Positions 34,617 through 38,025 of a DNA stretch of 38,025 nucleotides are shown here, piece by piece. The position numbers were made by a program, and so were the translations under genes. This stretch comes from Prochlorococcus sp. AG-673-L20 (GTDB lineage Bacteria; Cyanobacteriota; Cyanobacteriia; PCC-6307; Cyanobiaceae), in assembly GCA_003211135.1 (NCBI GenBank), contig QCTN01000012.1, positions 1 through 38,025 on the forward strand, read 5' to 3'. The notes under the pieces are model-generated. The model saw nothing but the letters and a program-made list of their open reading frames with translations, did not search any database and was not told where the DNA came from. How positions within the stretch are numbered: position 1 is the stretch's first letter; the number at the start of each line of letters is the position of its first letter.

Positions 34617-35396
34617 ATGTCTGGAGAATTTAGAATAAAAGGTCTCTGTATTAAAGCTAGTCCACTAGGTGAGAGTGGAAGATTAATAACTGTTTTAACA
34701 GATGAACAAGGTATAATTAGGCTTGCAGCTCCAGGCGCTAGGCGCCCAAAAAGTAGTCTTGCCGCAGCTACTCCGTTAACATATTTAAGTTTTCAGATCT
34801 TTGGAAAAAGAAGTCTTAAGTCTGTTCGTCAAATTAAAATACTCAAAAGCTACAACGGGTTGGGGAAAAATATTGAATGTCTTGCTGCAGCCCAAGCAAT
34901 AACTGAATTAACCTTTTTATTAGTTGGAAACAACGACAAACAAAAAGATTACTTGTCTAGCGTACTTATTCATTTAGATCGAATTTACGAATATAACCTT
35001 GAAAGTGAAGAGGACTTCAAAATGCTTTCAATGAGTATTCAATCTTTAATTCATTTATTAGCAATTGGAGGTATAAATATTCCTGTAAATTTTTGCTGCA
35101 AAACTGGTGAGCCTATCATTCCGCCCTTAGGTAACTGGGATTGGCAATGTTCCTTTTTACCAAATGAGGGATTTTCTACAGTAGAAGATGTAGAGAGTGT
35201 TTTAAAAGTGAATGCTTCTGAAGTTGCTCTTTTACAAAGACTTCTTTTCGCAGAATTACCAATTAAATCAAATGGAGAATTATTAGGGCCTAAAAACGTT
35301 TGGCTTAAAATATTATCAATTGTCGAAAGTTGGATCTCTGCTCAATTAGAAAAAGAATTATCATCACTAAAAATGTTAAGAGAATTTTATAGATAA
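34617..35396 (+). CDS. recO: DNA repair protein RecO
   Basis: RecO (259 residues) loads RecA onto single-stranded DNA together with RecR in the RecFOR pathway. It has the N-terminal OB-fold segment 'CIKASPLGESGRLITVLTDEQG' and 'PGARRPKSSL', a helical middle and a 'NFCCKTGEPI' cysteine region (about 159-168) in place of a full four-Cys zinc finger. Its start ATG overlaps or abuts the DeoC-like stop (TGAATG), so it is probably translated together with it. Confidence 0.88.
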   Translation: MSGEFRIKGLCIKASPLGESGRLITVLTDEQGIIRLAAPGARRPKSSLAAATPLTYLSFQIFGKRSLKSVRQIKILKSYNGLGKNIECLAAAQAITELTFLLVGNNDKQKDYLSSVLIHLDRIYEYNLESEEDFKMLSMSIQSLIHLLAIGGINIPVNFCCKTGEPIIPPLGNWDWQCSFLPNEGFSTVEDVESVLKVNASEVALLQRLLFAELPIKSNGELLGPKNVWLKILSIVESWISAQLEKELSSLKMLREFYR

Positions 35397-35481
35397 TTAA
35401 GGGTTAAATTGTTATTAAATTAAAAGATCTCGATGATTGTAACTTAGACTGTTAACTTTATAAATAGTTGATTAATTTGAT

Positions 35482-36648
35482 GTGGTTCATGTTGCCTGGT
35501 TAGGTAAAAAATCTCCCTTTTGCGGAAATGTAAGTTATGGAAATTTAACTACCGAACAATTAAAAGTGAGAGGCCATAAAGTAAGTTTTATACATTTTGA
35601 TAATCCCTCTAATGCAAACGAATCTAAAACCTTATTTTTAGCCAACGATCCTGAGGTCAGTCTTCCTTACTTAATTAAATCACAAGTCTACACGATCCCT
35701 TCTCCAAGAGCAGAAAAAGAATTAAGACATTCATTAGAGAGATTAAAGCCAGATATAGTTCATGCAAGTCTAACTTTATCTCCACTCGACTTTAGATTGC
35801 CTGAACTTTGCAAACAAATAAACCTCCCACTTGTAGGAACATTTCATCCTGCATTTGATAAAAGTAATAGAAACTTAACTGCAAGTACTCAACAATTAAC
35901 TTATCAACTTTATGCGCCCTCTCTCGCTAAATTTCATAAAATAATTATTTTTTCAGAACCTCAAAAAATACTTTTAGAAAACCTCGGCGTTAGTAAAGAA
36001 AAGCAAATAATTATTCCAAATGGAGTTGATGAAAATATTTGGAAACCTATGACATTTAAAAGTAAAAAATATAATTTAGTTAAAAGTAAGTTAGGAGAAG
36101 GCAGAATCTTTATATATATGGGAAGGATTGCCAACGAAAAAAATATCGAGGCTCTTTTAAAAGCATGGCGTCAAACAAAAACTAATAATTGCAAACTAGT
36201 AATTGTTGGAGACGGTCCAATGAAGCCTACACTGGAAAATAGTTTTTCTAACCTAGGGAAAGATAAATTAATTTGGTGGGGATCAGAAACTGATTTAGAA
36301 ATCAGAGTAGCAATTATGCAAATCGCAGAGGTGTTTTTTTTACCAAGTTTAATAGAGGGACTATCTTTATCACTTTTAGAAGCAATGTCCACTGGTACGG
36401 CATGTGTAGCAACTGATGCTGGAGCTGATGGTGAAGTTTTAGATAATGGAGCAGGTATCGTGATCTCTACTGATAATGTTGTCACTCAATTAAAAACTAT
36501 AATTCCAATTTTGGTAGATCATCCCTCATTCACAGCGGCTCTGGGAGAAAAAGGACGTGAAAGAGTAATTGAAAGATATACAATAAAAAGAAATATTGAA
36601 GCTCTAGAAAAACTCTACTTAGACACAATAAAAATATCTAACCCTTAA
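35482..36648 (+). CDS. Family 4 glycosyltransferase, DgdA-like
   Basis: This 388-residue GT-B glycosyltransferase (group 1/GT4) has 'VAWLGKKSPFCGNVSYG' at the N-terminus, 'PNGVDENIW', 'YMGRIANEKNIEALL' and the ExxxxxE donor-sugar motif in 'PSLIEGLSLSLLEAMSTGTACV'. The N-terminal segment resembles, from memory, cyanobacterial DgdA-type digalactosyldiacylglycerol synthases. The galactolipid role is thus possible but not certain. The start is GTG at 35482; the overlapping ATG at 35480 is in another frame and closes quickly. The end overlaps proC (convergent) by 4 nt. Confidence 0.75.
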   Translation: MVHVAWLGKKSPFCGNVSYGNLTTEQLKVRGHKVSFIHFDNPSNANESKTLFLANDPEVSLPYLIKSQVYTIPSPRAEKELRHSLERLKPDIVHASLTLSPLDFRLPELCKQINLPLVGTFHPAFDKSNRNLTASTQQLTYQLYAPSLAKFHKIIIFSEPQKILLENLGVSKEKQIIIPNGVDENIWKPMTFKSKKYNLVKSKLGEGRIFIYMGRIANEKNIEALLKAWRQTKTNNCKLVIVGDGPMKPTLENSFSNLGKDKLIWWGSETDLEIRVAIMQIAEVFFLPSLIEGLSLSLLEAMSTGTACVATDAGADGEVLDNGAGIVISTDNVVTQLKTIIPILVDHPSFTAALGEKGRERVIERYTIKRNIEALEKLYLDTIKISNP

Positions 36649-37451
36649 CGAAATTCCTTACTACGATTACTTGCAGAAACTACTGCTTCAATTAAAGCTG
36701 ACCTTAAACTCCTATTTTCTAAGACCCTTAGTGCTGAGATCGTGGTGCCCCCAGGGGAAGTTACCATATTCTTTAGCTCAGCAGTTGTTAAATTAGTGTC
36801 TCTTATTAAATTAACAGTCCCTAATATCATCTCCATAACAAGTTCTTCAGAAAGTTTTTTTTGTAATCCGCCGCTTAAACCTCCGTCACTTAAAGCTTCA
36901 ATAATTAAGGCTATTATAGCTGGTCCCGAAGATGTCACTGATAAAAAAATATCGAGTAAATCTTCAGGAAATTCATAAATCTTACTAGAATTTTCAAATA
37001 ATTTTCTTATTAATTGCATCTGATCTTCAGTTATTTCATCTCCCCATGAAATTCCAGTTAGACCTTTACCAATTGTTATTGGAATATTGGTCACAACCCT
37101 AACGCATTTATGATTTGGGAATCTTTTGTTAAGTTTTTCTAAAGAAACACCAGCTAAAATAGACACTAATAAATTATTATTATTATTTTCTAATTCAATT
37201 ATATTTTTAAGTTGCTGAGGCTTTACAGAGAGAAGTTTAACTTTGCAATCCCATATAATTTCCGAATCTTTAGAGTTTGCCTGAAAAATATTAATATCAT
37301 ATTTATAGTTTTTTTTAATATTTTCTAAACTTTTTTTTGTATTTACTAAGCAATAAACATCTTTTGGATTTAGTAACTTTTTATCAAATAGAGGAGTTAT
37401 TATAGCTTTTGCAATATTTCCAAACCCTATAACTGCAATTTTACTAATCAC
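36645..37451 (-). CDS. proC: Pyrroline-5-carboxylate reductase
   Basis: ProC (268 residues) reduces pyrroline-5-carboxylate to proline with NAD(P)H. It has the N-terminal Rossmann motif VIGFGNIAKAI (8-18), 'LLSVKPQQL' (about 73-81), 'TSSGPAIIALIIEALSDGG' and the P5CR signature 'MVTSPGGTTISALRVLE' near the C-terminus. Length is normal. It lies 7 nt downstream of sepF, the usual cyanobacterial order (sepF, proC), and its end overlaps the glycosyltransferase gene by 4 nt. Confidence 0.97.
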   Translation of the reverse strand: MISKIAVIGFGNIAKAIITPLFDKKLLNPKDVYCLVNTKKSLENIKKNYKYDINIFQANSKDSEIIWDCKVKLLSVKPQQLKNIIELENNNNNLLVSILAGVSLEKLNKRFPNHKCVRVVTNIPITIGKGLTGISWGDEITEDQMQLIRKLFENSSKIYEFPEDLLDIFLSVTSSGPAIIALIIEALSDGGLSGGLQKKLSEELVMEMILGTVNLIRDTNLTTAELKNMVTSPGGTTISALRVLENRSLRSALIEAVVSASNRSKEFR

Positions 37452-37458
37452 AGATTAA

Positions 37459-38025
37459 TTAAGAGTAAGCAGATAATTTAGATTCTCCCCATGCTGGTTC
37501 TGGAGTTGTATTAGTTTCAAAATTATATTGAGATGTCTTTTTGCTTGAAACATTTGAGGGAGAAGCCTCCTCTGGGAAAGAACTAGTTACGTTTACACAA
37601 CTAGGAGCAAAAAGAAAAATACTTTCCCCAACTCTTTCTTGATGACCATCTATTGCATATGTGCCTCCTGCAACAAAATCAACAGCTCTTTGTGCTTGAT
37701 CAGGATCCATCATAGTCAAATTCAAAATTACAGTCTTTCTCTCTCTTAATGCCTGTATTGCTTGAGGCATTTCATCAAAACTTCTAGGCTCCATTAGGCT
37801 TACCTCAGAAGATGAATTAGGGATACCAGGCATTCCAACTACATTTGATGACCTATTATTATTCATAAATTCAAATGGATTTGAATTTGAAAGAGCATTA
37901 GAGTTTTTTTGATTTTTTTTAAAGTCATTAATGCTATTAAATTCATCCTCTGATGGATAATCCAACTCATCAAAATCATCATCCAGATAATCATCCCCAG
38001 CAACTACTGCTTTTAATCGAGAAAT
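37459..38025 (-). CDS. sepF: Cell division protein SepF (Cdv2), 5' end outside window
   Basis: The frame is open to the right edge: upstream of the TTG-initiated 168-residue ORF it continues as [20 protein letters not shown], the typical SepF N-terminus, so the true start lies just beyond 38025. The conserved SepF core is '[48 protein letters not shown]' (37 residues from about 37650-37800). SepF anchors FtsZ to the membrane. In cyanobacteria it is needed for Z-ring assembly. A low-complexity Asn/Ser linker precedes the core. The upstream neighbours, outside the window, are often pipX and a YggS-type (pipY) gene. Confidence 0.93.
   Translation of the reverse strand: MSRLKAVVAGDDYLDDDFDELDYPSEDEFNSINDFKKNQKNSNALSNSNPFEFMNNNRSSNVVGMPGIPNSSSEVSLMEPRSFDEMPQAIQALRERKTVILNLTMMDPDQAQRAVDFVAGGTYAIDGHQERVGESIFLFAPSCVNVTSSFPEEASPSNVSSKKTSQYNFETNTTPEPAWGESKLSAYS

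Overview
The window reads as a chromosomal piece of a marine picocyanobacterium, almost certainly a high-light-adapted Prochlorococcus. The reasons are: strongly AT-rich DNA (about two-thirds A+T by eye, not computed), very tight packing with short or overlapping gene junctions, few Shine-Dalgarno sites, frequent GTG/TTG starts, and the gene content (ndhB, chlG, menG, long-form HPF/LrtA, SepF, cyanobacterial DUF2862 and YlqD proteins). No tRNA, rRNA, CRISPR array, transposase, integrase or prophage gene was seen. This is core-genome DNA with a few lineage-specific small genes.

Layout. 1-8.8 kb: 3' part of ndhB, an orphan MacB/LolD-like ABC ATPase, birA, a DciA-like DUF721 protein with a zinc ribbon, menG, hisF, a DUF2862 protein, chlG, a class A penicillin-binding protein and rsmB. 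8.8-12 kb: a sparse stretch with a likely 45-residue membrane peptide. It is followed by a minus-strand cluster running DCC-family oxidoreductase, DUF2805, DUF2256 and photolyase-like protein; the DUF2256 gene is only 43 codons long and easily missed. A 67-residue conserved-looking orphan follows. 12-17.7 kb: trmH, a lone dipeptide-type permease, lepA, mqo, nfu and a small membrane protein.

17.8-18.2 kb is the most interesting spot. It is a complete small transcription unit: a good sigma70-type promoter, a leader resembling the glutamine-riboswitch class called Downstream-peptide/glnA, a 57-residue DUF4278 protein (the family that contains the PII-interacting regulator PirA), and a strong intrinsic terminator. 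18.2-23.1 kb: an ArsM-like methyltransferase, a C-DES/NifS-like PLP enzyme, an SDR, then yidD-grx-murE on the minus strand.

23.2-28.7 kb: rpsD, then a sulfur amino-acid block (two tandem cystathionine-gamma-synthase-like enzymes and cysK), then queA. 28.7-33.3 kb (minus): lipB, fadD/aas, ylqD and pdhC (E2), a set that joins octanoylation, acyl activation and a lipoyl-dependent enzyme. 33.4-38 kb: hpf, a DeoC-like protein lacking the Schiff-base lysine, recO, a DgdA-like glycosyltransferase, proC and sepF (cut by the right edge).

The items most worth following are the candidate glutamine-riboswitch/DUF4278 unit, the photolyase-like protein that seems to have lost its Fe-S ligands together with its DUF2256/DUF2805/DCC neighbours, and the catalytic-lysine-less DeoC homologue. 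Nothing here is a wholly unknown multi-gene system. All family assignments come from reading motifs, not from database searches.
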